A stretch of 44,354 nucleotides of DNA from Thiorhodococcus mannitoliphagus (lineage in GTDB: Bacteria > Pseudomonadota > Gammaproteobacteria > Chromatiales > Chromatiaceae). Positions 31,497 to 41,667 of the stretch are shown here, piece by piece. The notes below the pieces were generated by a model. It ran no database searches. It saw only the letters and a program-made list of their open reading frames with translations, and was not told where the DNA came from. The position numbers and the translations under genes are program-made. Each line of letters begins with the position of its first letter. Position 1 is the stretch's first letter. The stretch spans positions 1 to 44,354 of the forward strand of contig NZ_JAAIJR010000038.1 of NCBI RefSeq assembly GCF_010915725.1, in the 5' to 3' direction.

Positions 31497-31523
31497 AAAA
31501 AAGCGCCGGCGTCATCGCCGCGC
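31497..31523 (-). terminator. intrinsic terminator between hflX and hflK
   Basis: On the minus strand GCGCGGCG, loop ATGA and CGCCGGCGC form a stem with one bulged base, followed by six T (31502-31497). It lies about 145 bases after the hflX stop, in the 260-base hflX-hflK gap. Confidence 0.75.
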
Positions 31524-31666
31524 ATGCACGGCGCAGACTCTGCCGACCTAGATCGAGGATATCAAGCTCAGATGGGACAAAAGCAAGTGATGTGGATCGA
31601 TCGATTGTCGGGATTGTAAGTGAGGCATGCAGCGCGGGCAAACGCACCGCCCCCTGCGCCACGCGC

Positions 31667-33028
31667 CTAGACAGCCGATACGCCGTCCGCAAGCCTGCCC
31701 TCAAGCTGAGGCTCACGCGCCAGGAGTCGCTCGAAATCGACACGCCCCAGCGTGAAATCCATGTCCCAACCACCCTCCTCCGTCGGCTGATCCGCCAGGA
31801 TTTGGGCGTGCTCATGGAGCCAGGCACGCAGTCGACCGTCAGCCGGTTCGAGGCGAACACGATGCTGCACGCGCTCACCACCGGTCAGCTCTGCCACGGC
31901 TTGCAGCAGCAGATCGATACCCGCCCCCGTCTGCGCCGAAAGCCAGACCCGTGTTGGTCGACCATCATCGCCGCGATCCAGACGCGGACCTTGGTCATCC
32001 ATGAGGTCGATCTTGTTGATCACTTCGAGACGCGGGAGTTCAATGCTGCCGATCTCCGTGAGCACCACCTCCACATCGCCGATCAAGCGGTTGCGGTTGC
32101 TCGCGGCGCCATCGATGACGTGGAGCAGCAGTGAGGCGGTCCGCGTCTCCTCGAGCGTCGCGCGGAAGGCCGCGACCAGCTCATGCGGCAAGTCGCTCAC
32201 GAAGCCGACGGTGTCGGCCATCAAGACAGAGGCTGCGGTGGGCAGCTCAAGACGCCGCAGCGTCGGGTCCAAGGTTGCGAACAGCTGGTCGGCCTGGAGC
32301 ACACCGGCCTTGGTCAGCTGATTGAACAAGGTCGATTTGCCGGCGTTGGTATAGCCCACGAGGGAGACGATCGGCAGCTCCGCTTTCGCCCGCGCCTTGC
32401 GTCCCTGGGCACGCTGCCGCTCGATCCGCTCGAGACGACGCTCGAGCATGGCAACACGCTTACCCAGCAGACGTCGGTCAGTCTCTAACTGAGTCTCGCC
32501 AGGACCGCGCAGACCGATACCGCCTTTTTGTCGCTCTAAGTGCGTCCAGCCCCGGACGAGCCGAGTGGAGAGATGCCTGAGTTGCGCCAGCTCGACCTGC
32601 AGCTTGCCCTCGAACGAGCGGGCGCGCTGCGCGAAGATGTCGAGAATCAGCCCGGCTCGATCGACCACCCGGCACTGCACCAGCCGCTCGAGATTCCGCT
32701 CCTGCGCGGGAGAAAGCGGGTGATTGAAGATGACCAGCTCGGCACCCGTCCCCAGGACAAGGTCCTTGAGTTCCTCGGCCTTCCCAGTGCCGACGTAGAA
32801 GCGCGGATCCGGCACCGCACGGGTGCCGCCCAGCTCACCCACGACTTCGGCACCTGCAGCCTCAGCAAGCAGCCTCAGCTCGTTACGCTCGTCCTGCTCC
32901 GCAACGCCGCCGATGTCCAGATGAACCAGAATCGCCAGCTCGCCAGCTTCGGGCCGCTCGTGAACGAGCGTCGCCGCCTTTGTCGCCCCCCGATCTTGGG
33001 TCAGCGCGGGTCCTGGGTCGGCGCTCAA
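31667..33028 (-). CDS. hflX: GTPase HflX
   Basis: About 453 residues. The N-terminal HflX domain (about 30-200, with the glycine-rich [20 protein letters not shown]) leads into the G domain with P-loop [19 protein letters not shown] (switch II) and NKIDLMD (G4). HflX binds the 50S subunit and splits or rescues stalled ribosomes, especially after heat stress. The start is a TTG at 33028 that overlaps the hfq stop (TTGA), implying translational coupling; no better start lies downstream. Confidence 0.95.
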   Translation of the reverse strand: MSADPGPALTQDRGATKAATLVHERPEAGELAILVHLDIGGVAEQDERNELRLLAEAAGAEVVGELGGTRAVPDPRFYVGTGKAEELKDLVLGTGAELVIFNHPLSPAQERNLERLVQCRVVDRAGLILDIFAQRARSFEGKLQVELAQLRHLSTRLVRGWTHLERQKGGIGLRGPGETQLETDRRLLGKRVAMLERRLERIERQRAQGRKARAKAELPIVSLVGYTNAGKSTLFNQLTKAGVLQADQLFATLDPTLRRLELPTAASVLMADTVGFVSDLPHELVAAFRATLEETRTASLLLHVIDGAASNRNRLIGDVEVVLTEIGSIELPRLEVINKIDLMDDQGPRLDRGDDGRPTRVWLSAQTGAGIDLLLQAVAELTGGERVQHRVRLEPADGRLRAWLHEHAQILADQPTEEGGWDMDFTLGRVDFERLLAREPQLEGRLADGVSAV

Positions 33029-33279
33029 CTATTCCCAGGCTCCGGCTGGGTGGGCTCGGTCGTCGGCAGTTTGACGTTGCGCGCGGGCACGACTGTCGAG
33101 ATGGCGTGCTTATAGATCATCTGGCTCACGTTGTTCTTGAGTAAGACGACGAATTGATCGAAAGACTCGATCTGACCTTGCAGCTTGATGCCATTGACCA
33201 GAAATATCGAGACTGGCACCCGCTCTTTGCGCAGGGCGTTGAGGAAGGGATCTTGTAGGCTTTGCCCCTTGGAAGACAT
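33025..33279 (-). CDS. hfq: RNA chaperone Hfq
   Basis: 84 residues, starting at the ATG at 33279 with AAGGAG ten bases upstream. The Sm fold is complete: [41 protein letters not shown] (Sm1) and [15 protein letters not shown] (Sm2, with the YKHA motif). The C-terminal tail is short ([13 protein letters not shown]), as in many purple bacteria. It would pair small RNAs with mRNAs. It precedes hflX with overlapping stop and start, and lies downstream of miaA across a 438-base gap that holds a MITE-like element. Confidence 0.98.
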   Translation of the reverse strand: MSSKGQSLQDPFLNALRKERVPVSIFLVNGIKLQGQIESFDQFVVLLKNNVSQMIYKHAISTVVPARNVKLPTTEPTQPEPGNS

Positions 33280-33547
33280 GCTTTGGCTCCTTATTGTTTT
33301 CGTTGAATACAGCGATGCCCGGCTCAAAACCACAGCGACCCTCCGGGCTAGAGGACGCGCCAAAATCGGACGGGCTGCAGCCAGGACGGGCAAACCCTCC
33401 GGAGGAGACTTCGAGCAGCGCTCTCGCCCCCTCAAGTCAAACCCGGTTCTTGCTCCTGTACCAATGGGTACTTCCACCCCTCGGAGTCAGATCGCTCCTC
33501 GAAGGAGTGGCAAAACCGGTCGATTGCAACATGTGACCTCGACACCC

Positions 33548-33653
33548 TAAGAAAGTGTCCATCAATTGTTTCCCGATGCGAGCGATGCCGCCCGAAATCC
33601 CCCCTAGCCCCCCCTTTGCGAAAGGGGGGAAGTTGTTGATGAGCACTTTCTAA
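33548..33653 (-). repeat. MITE-like inverted-repeat element, copy 2 (inverted)
   Basis: Same element as at 4736-4841 in the opposite orientation. The left end is TAAGAAAGTGTCCATCAATTG and the right end GTTGATGAGCACTTTCTAA, with the C7/G6 hairpin and GATGCGAGCGATGCCGCCCG block between. It sits between the miaA stop and hfq, a place where these genes are usually close, and could influence read-through or the hfq promoter. The remaining 268 bases to hfq hold no recognised gene. Confidence 0.8.
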
Positions 33654-33717
33654 GTCGAGACCTCAGGCCGCTATAGTGTCTTAGAAACACGACTGCCGCA
33701 CCATCAATTTGAATCCG

Positions 33718-34722
33718 CTATGAGCACTGCACCGCAATTCCCGCCAGCATGCCCCGACCCAACACCGCCTGCTCGATCAGAACCTTAGCGGCTTCGAAGG
33801 GTGCTGACTCGTCACTGAGGCAGTGGCAGCCGGACTCAGCTCTCAGCCAAGTCAATTGTCGTTTCGCAAGCTGCCGAGAGGCAACGATTCCGCGCTGCAA
33901 CATTTCTTCCCAGTTGTAAGCGCCCAAGAGATATTTCAAGGCCTGGCGATAGCCGACGCAGCGCATGGATGGCAGCTCCGGGTCCAGGTCGCCACGCGCC
34001 CAGAGCGCACGCACCTCCTCGATCAGGCCCTGCTCAACCATGGAGCGAAAACGCCGCTCGATCCGGGCATGCAGGATGCTGCGCTCCCGCGGCGCCCGCG
34101 CGAGCTTGAGCAGGCGATAGGGCAGCACGCTGGTCTCAGCGTCCGCGATCAGGGCGCTCATCGGACGCCCCGTGAGTTCGAGCACTTCCAGGGCGCGCTG
34201 GATACGCTGCGGGTCGTTGGGATGAATCTGAGCCGCCGAGGTCGGATCGGCGCGCGCCAGTCTGGCGTGGAGTGCGCCCCAGCCGACACGCTCTGCCTCG
34301 GCGCTCAGCGCATCACGCAGCTGAGGGTCGGCACTCGGCAGAACCGCCAGTCCCTGCTGCAAGGCGCGGAAATAGAGCATGGTGCCGCCAACCAGGAGGG
34401 GAATGCGTCCGCGACTCTGAATCTCAGCCATCGCCGCCAAGGCGTCCTCGCGAAACCGAGCCGTCGAATAGGATTCGATGGGATCCAGGATGTCGATGAG
34501 CCGATGGGGCGCACGCGCCAGCACCTCTGGCCCTGGCTTGGCGGTGCCGATATCCATCCCGCGATAGATCATGGCCGAGTCGACGCTGATGATGTCGCAG
34601 GGGAGATGCTCGACCAGCTCGACGGCCAAGTCGGTCTTGCCGGAGGCGGTCGGCCCCATGAGCAGGATGGCCAATGGCCGATCGTCAACAGCATCGGTTC
34701 CAAGAGGCGAATCAGCCGCCAT
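33718..34722 (-). CDS. miaA: tRNA dimethylallyltransferase MiaA
   Basis: About 334 residues. It adds a dimethylallyl group to A37 of tRNAs reading UNN codons. Visible are the P-loop [13 protein letters not shown] (about 20-32), [16 protein letters not shown], the [10 protein letters not shown] motif, [17 protein letters not shown] and, near the C-terminus, SMRCVGYRQ and [17 protein letters not shown] at 34722 follows the mutL stop by one base; the frame is open earlier inside mutL but that extension is unlikely. The extended C-terminus beyond the RQLTW motif is about 40 residues. Confidence 0.96.
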   Translation of the reverse strand: MAADSPLGTDAVDDRPLAILLMGPTASGKTDLAVELVEHLPCDIISVDSAMIYRGMDIGTAKPGPEVLARAPHRLIDILDPIESYSTARFREDALAAMAEIQSRGRIPLLVGGTMLYFRALQQGLAVLPSADPQLRDALSAEAERVGWGALHARLARADPTSAAQIHPNDPQRIQRALEVLELTGRPMSALIADAETSVLPYRLLKLARAPRERSILHARIERRFRSMVEQGLIEEVRALWARGDLDPELPSMRCVGYRQALKYLLGAYNWEEMLQRGIVASRQLAKRQLTWLRAESGCHCLSDESAPFEAAKVLIEQAVLGRGMLAGIAVQCS

Positions 34723-34723
34723 G

Positions 34724-36583
34724 CTAGCGGCCCCGAGAGAACATGCGGTCCAGCTCCTCATGGGTGAGCTTGATCCAGGTCGGACGACCGTGGTTGCACT
34801 GGTCGATGCGCTCCGTTCGCTCCATGTCGCGGAGCAATGCGTTCATCTCTTCCAGGGTGAGCCGCCGGTTGGCACGCACGGCACCATGGCAGGCCATGGT
34901 GGCGAGCACACCGTTGATCGCCTCCTCGAGCCGCTCGCTGCGCCCATACTCGGCCAGATCTGACAGCAGATCGCGCACCAGGCGATCGAAATCAGCCTCT
35001 TTCAGAATCGCCGGCACCTCCCTCACCACCAGGCTTCCCGTATCGATCCGATCCAGCCGCAAGCCCAGCCGCCCCAGACTCTCGGCGTGGCCATCGATCA
35101 GCTCGGCCTCCCGCGGACTCACCTGCACGGTCATGGGCACCAAGAGCGGCTGAGGCACGACTTGCCCACGACTCCAGGCCGCCTTGAGCCGCTCGTAGCC
35201 AATGCGCTCATGCGCGGCATGGATGTCGACGAGAATCAGCCCGTCTGGTGCCTGAGCCAGCAGGTAGACACCGTTGAGCTGCGCCAAGGCGTAGCCCATC
35301 GCAGCCCCTTGCTCCAGGTCTGCAGGCGGAGCCGGCGGCATCGCCCCTGGAGCGGCTCCTCCACTCGCCGGCTGCTGAAAGCTGAGCGAAGCCTGGTAGG
35401 CCCGTCGATTTTCTCCGACGCCAAGGCTTCCCGAGAACCTCGCACCCGCGCCTCGCGTGGGGGGCTCAGTGCCGCCGTCTTCATCGCTCGGCAGGGACAG
35501 CGAAGACGCAACCCCGGGCTGGTCGAGTTCGCCCTGCTCCGCGGCCAGGGCACCGCGCGAGAGTCGACGGTGCAGCGCGCTGAAGATGAAATCGTGAACC
35601 TGGCGCGACTCGCGAAACCTGACCTCGTGCTTGGCCGGATGGACGTTGACGTCGACGAGGCGCGGCGGCAGCTCGAGGAAGAGGACATAGGCGGGATGTC
35701 GCCCGTGGTGCAGGACATCGCTGAAGGCCTGGCGGATGGCATGGGTGAGCAGTTTGTCACGCACCGCGCGGCCGTTGACGTAGAAAAACTGCTGATCGGC
35801 CTGGCTGCGCGAGAACGCCGGCCGCATCACCCAGCCGTGCAGACGCAGGTCCACCGCAGCCTCATCCACCGTGAGCGCCTTCTCCGCAAAGCCCTTGCCG
35901 AGCAGCCGATCGAGGCGCGCTGCCGCGCCGGCCGGATCATTCTCGGCGGACGGCAAGCTCTGGAGCACCCGACCGTTGTGCTTGAGCGACATGCCGACAT
36001 CGGGCCGCGCCAGCGCGATACGCCGGAAGACTTGCTCGATGTGGTCCAGCTCCGTGCGCTCCGTGCGCAGGAACTTGCGCCGAGCCGGCGTGTTGAAGAA
36101 GAGATCGCAGACATCCACGCTGCTTCCTTCCGGGTGCGGCGCCGGGCGCGGACCCTGTAGCTCACCGTCGATACCGACCGAGACTTCCCAGCCGGACGTG
36201 CTGGCCTCGCAAGCGCCTGGGTCATGGGCCCGCCGCGCGCGCGAGGTCAATGTGAGCCGGCTCACGGATGCGATGCTCGGCAAGGCCTCGCCACGGAAGC
36301 CGAGGCTGGCCACGGCGTCGAGGTCCCGCAGCTGCGCTAGCTTACTGGTCGCGTGCCGTGAGAGTGCGAGCGGCAGTTCATCACGCGGAATGCCGCAGCC
36401 GTCGTCTCGCACACGCAAGCGCTTGACGCCGCCCTGCTCGACATCGATCTCGATCCGACGGCAGCCCGCGTCCAAACTGTTCTCAATCAGCTCCTTGAGC
36501 ACGGACGCCGGTCGCTCCACCACCTCACCGGCGGCGATCTGGTTGACGAGATGGTCGGGCAGGACGCGAATCGGCTTGGGCAT
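34724..36583 (-). CDS. mutL: DNA mismatch repair protein MutL
   Basis: About 619 residues. The N-terminal GHKL ATPase has its motifs: [25 protein letters not shown] (motif I), DDGCGI (II), [15 protein letters not shown] (III) and, later, the KHEVRF pattern. An unstructured Ser/Pro/Gly linker (about 335-420) joins the C-terminal dimerisation domain ([36 protein letters not shown]). The DQHAAHER-type motif appears here as DIHAAHERI and there is no DQHA(X)2E(X)4E endonuclease signature, as in other bacteria that use MutH. The [16 protein letters not shown] stretch near the end is typical. Confidence 0.96.
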   Translation of the reverse strand: MPKPIRVLPDHLVNQIAAGEVVERPASVLKELIENSLDAGCRRIEIDVEQGGVKRLRVRDDGCGIPRDELPLALSRHATSKLAQLRDLDAVASLGFRGEALPSIASVSRLTLTSRARRAHDPGACEASTSGWEVSVGIDGELQGPRPAPHPEGSSVDVCDLFFNTPARRKFLRTERTELDHIEQVFRRIALARPDVGMSLKHNGRVLQSLPSAENDPAGAAARLDRLLGKGFAEKALTVDEAAVDLRLHGWVMRPAFSRSQADQQFFYVNGRAVRDKLLTHAIRQAFSDVLHHGRHPAYVLFLELPPRLVDVNVHPAKHEVRFRESRQVHDFIFSALHRRLSRGALAAEQGELDQPGVASSLSLPSDEDGGTEPPTRGAGARFSGSLGVGENRRAYQASLSFQQPASGGAAPGAMPPAPPADLEQGAAMGYALAQLNGVYLLAQAPDGLILVDIHAAHERIGYERLKAAWSRGQVVPQPLLVPMTVQVSPREAELIDGHAESLGRLGLRLDRIDTGSLVVREVPAILKEADFDRLVRDLLSDLAEYGRSERLEEAINGVLATMACHGAVRANRRLTLEEMNALLRDMERTERIDQCNHGRPTWIKLTHEELDRMFSRGR

Positions 36584-36723
36584 AACCGGTAATCAAAACA
36601 AAAGCATGGCGCTGCGGCAAGCGCCACCCGCAGTGCGGCGTCGCTCAATGAGCTGCGTCGCGCCAGGGAGGTTGACTGCCGACGCATGGCGGCGCTGGAC
36701 AGCGCCCGCCGACCTGGAATGGC

Positions 36724-38124
36724 TCAAGACCCGGTGGGAATGGAAAGGACCTGACCGACACGGATGTAATCACCATCTTCGAGGCCATTCTCGGCGCGCA
36801 GGGAGCGGATACTGACACGATAGCGCTGCGCGATCTCCGAAAGCGTATCCCCCTGACTGATCACGTACCTCAACCCACCAGAATCGACGGAGCCGACGGA
36901 GTCGACGGAGCCGGTCGAGATGCTGTCGAGACCGGCCTCGGCACTCGCACTCAGGTAGCCCTGCGGAGGATATTTCGCGAAGTAGGTCTTGATACCAGCC
37001 AGCACCGCCTTGGCGATGCGCTCCTGGTGCGCATTGGAGCGCAGACGCTGCTCTTCGCTGCGATTGCTGATGAAGGCCGTCTCGACCAGGATGGAGGGGA
37101 TATCGGGGGATTTGAGGACGACAAAACCCGCCCGCTGAACACCGGGCCTGTGCACGTCCCCGACGCGCTTGAGATAACCCAGCACGGCGCCGGCCGCCTC
37201 GGTGCTGTGCTCGATGGTCGCATTCTGGGTCATGTCGAGCAGGACGGTCGCGAGCAGCTCATCGCTCAATGCCAGATCCACCCCGCCGATCAGGTCGGCG
37301 CTGTTCTCTCGGTCCGCCAGCCAGTTCGCCGCCTCGCTGCTGGCACCACCTTGCGAGAGGGTGTAGACGGACGAGCCATGCGCCTCAGGATTGTTGAAGG
37401 CGTCCGCGTGAATGGAGACAAAGAGATCGGCCTTGTACTCACGGGCTCGGCGGATGCGCTCGCGCAGCGAGACGTAGGTATCGCTGTCGCGAATCATGAC
37501 GGCACGCATGCCGGATTCGCCTTTGATCAAGCGCTCCAGCTTTCGCGCGATCGCCAGCGTAATGTCCTTCTCGCGCGTCTTGCCCGGGCCAATGGCACCT
37601 GGATCTTCTCCGCCATGCCCCGCGTCGATGGCAACGATGGCGGTCCTGGCACGACTGGAGCGCGCGCGCATCGGGGATTCTGAGTGCTGGCTCACCTTGC
37701 GCGCCGTACCGCGCCCCCCTTGGGGCCGCAGCGCGTCGCTAACCGGCAAGAGTTCGACGATCAGCCGCTGCCCGCCTCCGCCGTCTCGGCTTGCGGGAAA
37801 GCTCTTGACCCGCACGGCATGCTTGACATCCACCACGACCCGAAGATCACCGCGATTGCGAACACCACTGCGCAGACCGATCAAGGTGGGATCGTCCGAC
37901 CTCGCCTCCGGCAGCTTCCCGACGAGCCTGGCGTTCGGGATATCGATCACGACGCGGTCGGGGGAATCCAGGGTGAAGATGCGATGCGAGATGGCAGAGC
38001 TGGTATCGAGCACGACCCGGGTGCTACCCGAGTCCGTCGATACTCCGGCGCACTCGACCACCACCTGCGCCCCGACCGCGGGCAGAGAAATCAGTAGCAG
38101 AAGGAGTACAAACAGCCTATTCAC
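36724..38124 (-). CDS. amiC: N-acetylmuramoyl-L-alanine amidase, AmiC/AmiB type, with AMIN and LysM domains
   Basis: About 466 residues if started at the GTG at 38124, which puts a signal peptide first (VNRLFVLLLLLISLPAVGAQ); the frame is open to 38196. An AMIN domain (about 20-135) targets the septum or wall. The zinc amidase_3 domain (about 160-390) has IDAGHGGEDPGAIG, KLERLIKGESGMRAVMIRDSD, VSIHADAF and VETAFISNRSEE with the His, Glu and His ligands and catalytic Glu. A linker with short SVDSVG repeats precedes a C-terminal LysM (YVISQGDTLSEIAQRYRVSIRSLRAENGL). It splits daughter cells by removing stem peptides. Located between tsaE and mutL, as in related bacteria. Confidence 0.92.
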   Translation of the reverse strand: MNRLFVLLLLLISLPAVGAQVVVECAGVSTDSGSTRVVLDTSSAISHRIFTLDSPDRVVIDIPNARLVGKLPEARSDDPTLIGLRSGVRNRGDLRVVVDVKHAVRVKSFPASRDGGGGQRLIVELLPVSDALRPQGGRGTARKVSQHSESPMRARSSRARTAIVAIDAGHGGEDPGAIGPGKTREKDITLAIARKLERLIKGESGMRAVMIRDSDTYVSLRERIRRAREYKADLFVSIHADAFNNPEAHGSSVYTLSQGGASSEAANWLADRENSADLIGGVDLALSDELLATVLLDMTQNATIEHSTEAAGAVLGYLKRVGDVHRPGVQRAGFVVLKSPDIPSILVETAFISNRSEEQRLRSNAHQERIAKAVLAGIKTYFAKYPPQGYLSASAEAGLDSISTGSVDSVGSVDSGGLRYVISQGDTLSEIAQRYRVSIRSLRAENGLEDGDYIRVGQVLSIPTGS

Positions 38125-38285
38125 GATTCGGCCCCATTGGCTGTGTTTGTGGCTAGCGTCTCCTTTAAGGTAGCACTTGGAGCACGCAAAATCCAAAACA
38201 AAGCCTTGTGGTTAGCCCTGGTTTCTCGACCGGATTCACGGAACTGTTGCGCACAAGAGACACCGCCCCTCAAATCACACCGCCG

Positions 38286-38750
38286 TCAATCCGGAAGATT
38301 CCTAAGACGGCCGAGCGCAGCCTCTCCCGCAGCTGTGCGGGCCGTCACAGTCAGGAGCCTTCCCTGGCCCTCATAGCGAATTTGGATCAAGAGATCCGGC
38401 TTCGGCAAGAACCCTAGTCCACGGCCAGGCCATTCCACGACCCAAAGGGCGTCCTGACCGAGCAGATCGCGCAGACCAAGGTAGTCCAGCTCCTCGGGGT
38501 CGCCGAGCCGGTAGAGGTCAAGGTGGTAGAGCGACAGACCAGTGAGCCTATAAGGCTCGATCAAGGTGTAGGTCGGGCTGCGCACCGGCCCCAGGTGGCC
38601 AAGTCCGTGAAGGAGTCCGCGTGTGAGCGTGGTCTTACCCGCCCCCAGATCGCCTTCGAGATAGAGCACAGAGGGCGCCCGGACGGCGCGCGCGAGCCTG
38701 GCGCCAAATGCCTGCTGAGACTCAGCACTCTCGAGCAAAACCTCCATCAC
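38286..38750 (-). CDS. tsaE: tRNA threonylcarbamoyladenosine biosynthesis protein TsaE
   Basis: About 154 residues. It is the small ATPase of the TsaB-TsaD-TsaE complex that makes t6A37 in ANN-reading tRNAs. A P-loop is seen in LEGDLGAGKTTLTRGLLHGLG (about 32-52), then SPTYTLIEPY and YHLDLYRLGDPEELDYLGLRDLL, both typical. WVVEWPGRG marks the late strand. The ATG overlaps the stop of nnr by a few bases, so translation is coupled. Confidence 0.95.
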   Translation of the reverse strand: MMEVLLESAESQQAFGARLARAVRAPSVLYLEGDLGAGKTTLTRGLLHGLGHLGPVRSPTYTLIEPYRLTGLSLYHLDLYRLGDPEELDYLGLRDLLGQDALWVVEWPGRGLGFLPKPDLLIQIRYEGQGRLLTVTARTAAGEAALGRLRNLPD

Positions 38751-40258
38751 ATCCCCTCAATGCCGTTGGCGATTGGCCTCAAGGCCGCGATGATGTCGCT
38801 GGCAATGAGGCCCCGCTCGCCCTGCCTGGCCGCAAAGTCGCCTGCGGCGGCATGCAGACAAACCCCAGCCGTCGCCGCGGCATCCGCATCCATGCCCTGC
38901 CCGCGCAGCGCGGCCACCATGCCCGTGAGCACATCGCCGGATCCAGCGGTCGCCATACCCGGATTGCCATCGCTGCAGACCGCGGGCGGTCGCTGCGAGC
39001 CATCGTTGATCAGGGTCCCCGCCCCCTTGAGCACCGCCGTGCCGCCATAGCGCTCTTGGAGCACGCGCACGGCCTCAAGCCGATCTTGCTCGATCTCCCT
39101 AACCCCGACCTGCAGCAGCCGCGCGGCCTCGCCGGGGTGAGGCGTCAGGATCCAGTCCGGGCCGTAAACGGGCATCTCGGCCAAGAGGCTCAGGGCATCG
39201 GCATCAACGACGAGCGGCAGACCCAGATCTCGCACCTGAGCCCAGAGCTGGCGCCCCCAATCGTCCCGCCCGAGCCCCGGACCAATGGCGATCACATCAG
39301 CCCGCTCGACCAAGGGACCCAGCGCCTCGGGGCATTCGACAGCCGCAACCATCAGCTCGGGCCGGGTCAGATTCAGCCAGGCCGCGTGCTGTGGATGGGT
39401 CGCAAGGGTCACCAGGCCAGCCCCCGTGCGCAGCGCGGCCTCCCCCGCGAGACGCAGGGCACCGGACATGCCTGGCGCGCCGCCAATCAGCAGCACGTGA
39501 CCGCAATCGCCCTTGTGCGCCACACGCGACCTGGGCGCCAGCGACGCGCGCTGTTGGTCCCAATCGACCCGACGCAGCGACAGGATCTCGCGCGAATACA
39601 CCGTGGCTGGAATTTCTAGCGCACTGAAGTACAGGTCCCCGCGATGCTCTGGCCCAGCGCCGATGAAGAGCCCCTGCTTGAGCCCGATGAAACTGACGGT
39701 GGCGCTCGCCTTGACGGCAACGCCCAAGACGCGCCCAGTGTCGGAGTGCAGCCCAGAGGGCATATCCACCGCCAAAATGGGCGCGCGCTGACCATTGAGC
39801 GCCATTACGGCATCCGCCCATTGGGCCTCGACAGCGCGCTCGAGACCCCTGCCGAAGATGGCATCCACGTAGACATCCGTCTCACGCGGGAGTGCCGAGC
39901 AAGGCTCCACGGTGCCACCGGCGTTGCGATAGGCCATGCAGCTGACAGCCGCATCCCCGCGCAACCGTTCCGCATCGCCGAGCTGCAACAGGCGCACCGT
40001 GAGCCCCGCAGCCCGCGCCAGCCGCGCGATCACATAGCCGTCCCCGCCGTTGTTGCCCGTTCCCGTCAGGATGGTGAGCCGACGCGCCGCTGGCCAGCGA
40101 TCGCGCAAGCAGCGAAAAGCGACGGCCCCGGCGCGATTCATCAGCTCGATTCCGGGGATATCGAAGTCCTCGATCGCGGTACGATCGAGGTTACGGACTT
40201 GCTCGGCGCGGTACAGCGCGTGTGGAAGCCGGTCAGTGTCCGGCATTGAACGCGTCAT
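38747..40258 (-). CDS. nnr: bifunctional NAD(P)H-hydrate epimerase/ADP-dependent dehydratase
   Basis: About 503 residues, repairing damaged NAD(P)HX. The N-terminal YjeF epimerase domain (about 15-215) has GIELMNRAG, LTGTGNNGGDGYVIARLA and VDAIFGRGLE. The C-terminal ribokinase-like dehydratase domain (about 230-500) has HKGDCGHVLLIGGAPGMSGALRLAG, IGPGLGRDDW, TPHPGEAARLL and GNPGMATAGSGDVLTGMVAAL. The ATG at 40258 has GGGAG 11 bases upstream; a further in-frame ATG lies four codons on, and the frame opens as far back as 40408 over queG. It is first in the nnr-tsaE-amiC-mutL-miaA direction and diverges from queG. Confidence 0.93.
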   Translation of the reverse strand: MTRSMPDTDRLPHALYRAEQVRNLDRTAIEDFDIPGIELMNRAGAVAFRCLRDRWPAARRLTILTGTGNNGGDGYVIARLARAAGLTVRLLQLGDAERLRGDAAVSCMAYRNAGGTVEPCSALPRETDVYVDAIFGRGLERAVEAQWADAVMALNGQRAPILAVDMPSGLHSDTGRVLGVAVKASATVSFIGLKQGLFIGAGPEHRGDLYFSALEIPATVYSREILSLRRVDWDQQRASLAPRSRVAHKGDCGHVLLIGGAPGMSGALRLAGEAALRTGAGLVTLATHPQHAAWLNLTRPELMVAAVECPEALGPLVERADVIAIGPGLGRDDWGRQLWAQVRDLGLPLVVDADALSLLAEMPVYGPDWILTPHPGEAARLLQVGVREIEQDRLEAVRVLQERYGGTAVLKGAGTLINDGSQRPPAVCSDGNPGMATAGSGDVLTGMVAALRGQGMDADAAATAGVCLHAAAGDFAARQGERGLIASDIIAALRPIANGIEGM

Positions 40259-40334
40259 GAGCTGGGACACTCCCGAATCAGTTGAATGAAGACTCGGGCA
40301 CAGTCGCCGAGACCTTTTTGAAAGTTGACTTAAG

Positions 40335-41420
40335 ATGCATCCTGAACACTCGGGCGTCCAGCCCGAAACCGGCGACGACTTGGCGGAGCACATCAAGACC
40401 TGGGGCAAAGCCCTGGGTTTTCAGCAAGTCGGAATCACGGACACGCGTCTGCATGCCGCCGAATCGCGGCTTCGAGAATGGCTCGACGCCGGCCATCACG
40501 GCTCAATGGACTACATGGCCAGACACGGCACCAAGCGCTCACGGCCAGCCGAACTCGTGCCAGGCACCCTGACGGTCGTCTCCGCGCGCATGGACTATAT
40601 GCCCGAGCATCTCGCCGAGGTGCGCCACGCACTGGACGACCCGAGCCAGGCCTTCGTCTCACGCTACGCCTTGGGGCGCGACTACCATAAGGTGCTCAGA
40701 CGCCGCCTGCAGCACCTGGCCGAGCGCATCGCGGCACGGATCGGCCCCTTCGGCTACCGCGTCTTCGTCGACTCCGCCCCGGTCATGGAAAAGCCCCTCG
40801 CCGAGAAGGCGGGGCTGGGCTGGATCGGCAAGCACACCAATCTCATCCACCCGCGCGCGGGATCTTGGTTCTTTCTCGGCGAGCTCTATACGGACCTACC
40901 GCTCCCCGTCGACACGCCCACCGGAGACCATTGCGGCCGCTGCCATGCCTGCTTGGACGTCTGCCCGACAGAGGCGATCATCGCACCCTACCAGCTCGAC
41001 GCGCGCCGCTGTATCTCCTACCTCACCATCGAGCACAAGGGGAGCATTCCCGAGGACCTCAGGCCACATCTCGGCAACCGCATCTATGGCTGCGATGATT
41101 GCCAGCTCGTCTGTCCCTGGAACCGTTTTGCCGGCTCGAGCCGGGAGGAGGATTTCCTGGCGCGCCACGGCCTAGACACGGCGACACTGATCGACCTCTT
41201 CTCCTGGGACGAAGCGACCTTCTTCCAACGCGCAGAGGGCTCCGCGATCCGCCGCCTTGGCCATGAGCGCTGGCTGCGCAACATCGCCGTGGCCCTGGGT
41301 AATGGACCCGCGACAACGCAAGCTGTCAGCGCGCTGAGATCGCGACACAGCCACCCCAGCCCTCTGGTGCGGGAGCACGTCGAATGGGCGCTGCAACGCT
41401 TGAGCGGATCGGGTCACTAA
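40335..41420 (+). CDS. queG: epoxyqueuosine reductase QueG
   Basis: About 361 residues. It catalyses the last step of queuosine synthesis on tRNA, reducing epoxyqueuosine with cobalamin and two [4Fe-4S] clusters. The N-terminal part (LGFQQVGITDTRLHAAESRL, YALGRDYHKVLRRRLQ) binds cobalamin. The cluster motifs are CGRCHACLDVCPTEAI and CDDCQLVCPWNRF. A HEAT-like C-terminal tail (HERWLRNIAVALGNGPAT) follows. Divergent from nnr with 76 bases between the starts. Its TAA stop coincides with the first bases of a MITE-like element. Confidence 0.96.
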   Translation: MHPEHSGVQPETGDDLAEHIKTWGKALGFQQVGITDTRLHAAESRLREWLDAGHHGSMDYMARHGTKRSRPAELVPGTLTVVSARMDYMPEHLAEVRHALDDPSQAFVSRYALGRDYHKVLRRRLQHLAERIAARIGPFGYRVFVDSAPVMEKPLAEKAGLGWIGKHTNLIHPRAGSWFFLGELYTDLPLPVDTPTGDHCGRCHACLDVCPTEAIIAPYQLDARRCISYLTIEHKGSIPEDLRPHLGNRIYGCDDCQLVCPWNRFAGSSREEDFLARHGLDTATLIDLFSWDEATFFQRAEGSAIRRLGHERWLRNIAVALGNGPATTQAVSALRSRHSHPSPLVREHVEWALQRLSGSGH

Positions 41421-41521
41421 GAAAGCGTCCAGCAACAACTTCCCCCCTTCGCAAAGGGGGGCTAGGGGGATTTCAGGCGGCATCGCTCGCATCGAGAAAC
41501 AATTGATGGACACTTTACTAA
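41418..41521 (+). repeat. MITE-like inverted-repeat element, copy 3
   Basis: Same orientation as copy 1. It begins TAAGAAAGCGTCCAGCAA, whose TAA is the queG stop, and ends TTGATGGACACTTTACTAA. The central C6/G6 hairpin is conserved. It lies between the convergent genes queG and orn and could work as a terminator from either side, although no T-run follows the stem. Confidence 0.8.
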
Positions 41522-41667
41522 GGCGATTGCCGAACAAGGATGCAAAAAGGGGCGTTTCTGGACCTCAAGACTGCCGCCAATCGCCAGCAACAGCGGCGCT
41601 CGAATCACCCGAACGGCCGGAACCCTTCCAGCCCGAGTCCGAGCAACGGCTTGGGGCGCCGCCCAGC

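Noticed and set aside
31407-31666. hflX-hflK gap examined for a small RNA gene
   Set aside because: A terminator is clear, but no promoter-like sequence or conserved RNA structure could be supported upstream of it.
34743-35153. Plus-strand serine/arginine-rich frame opposite mutL
   Set aside because: Composition is typical of GC-rich antisense reading and mutL is certain.
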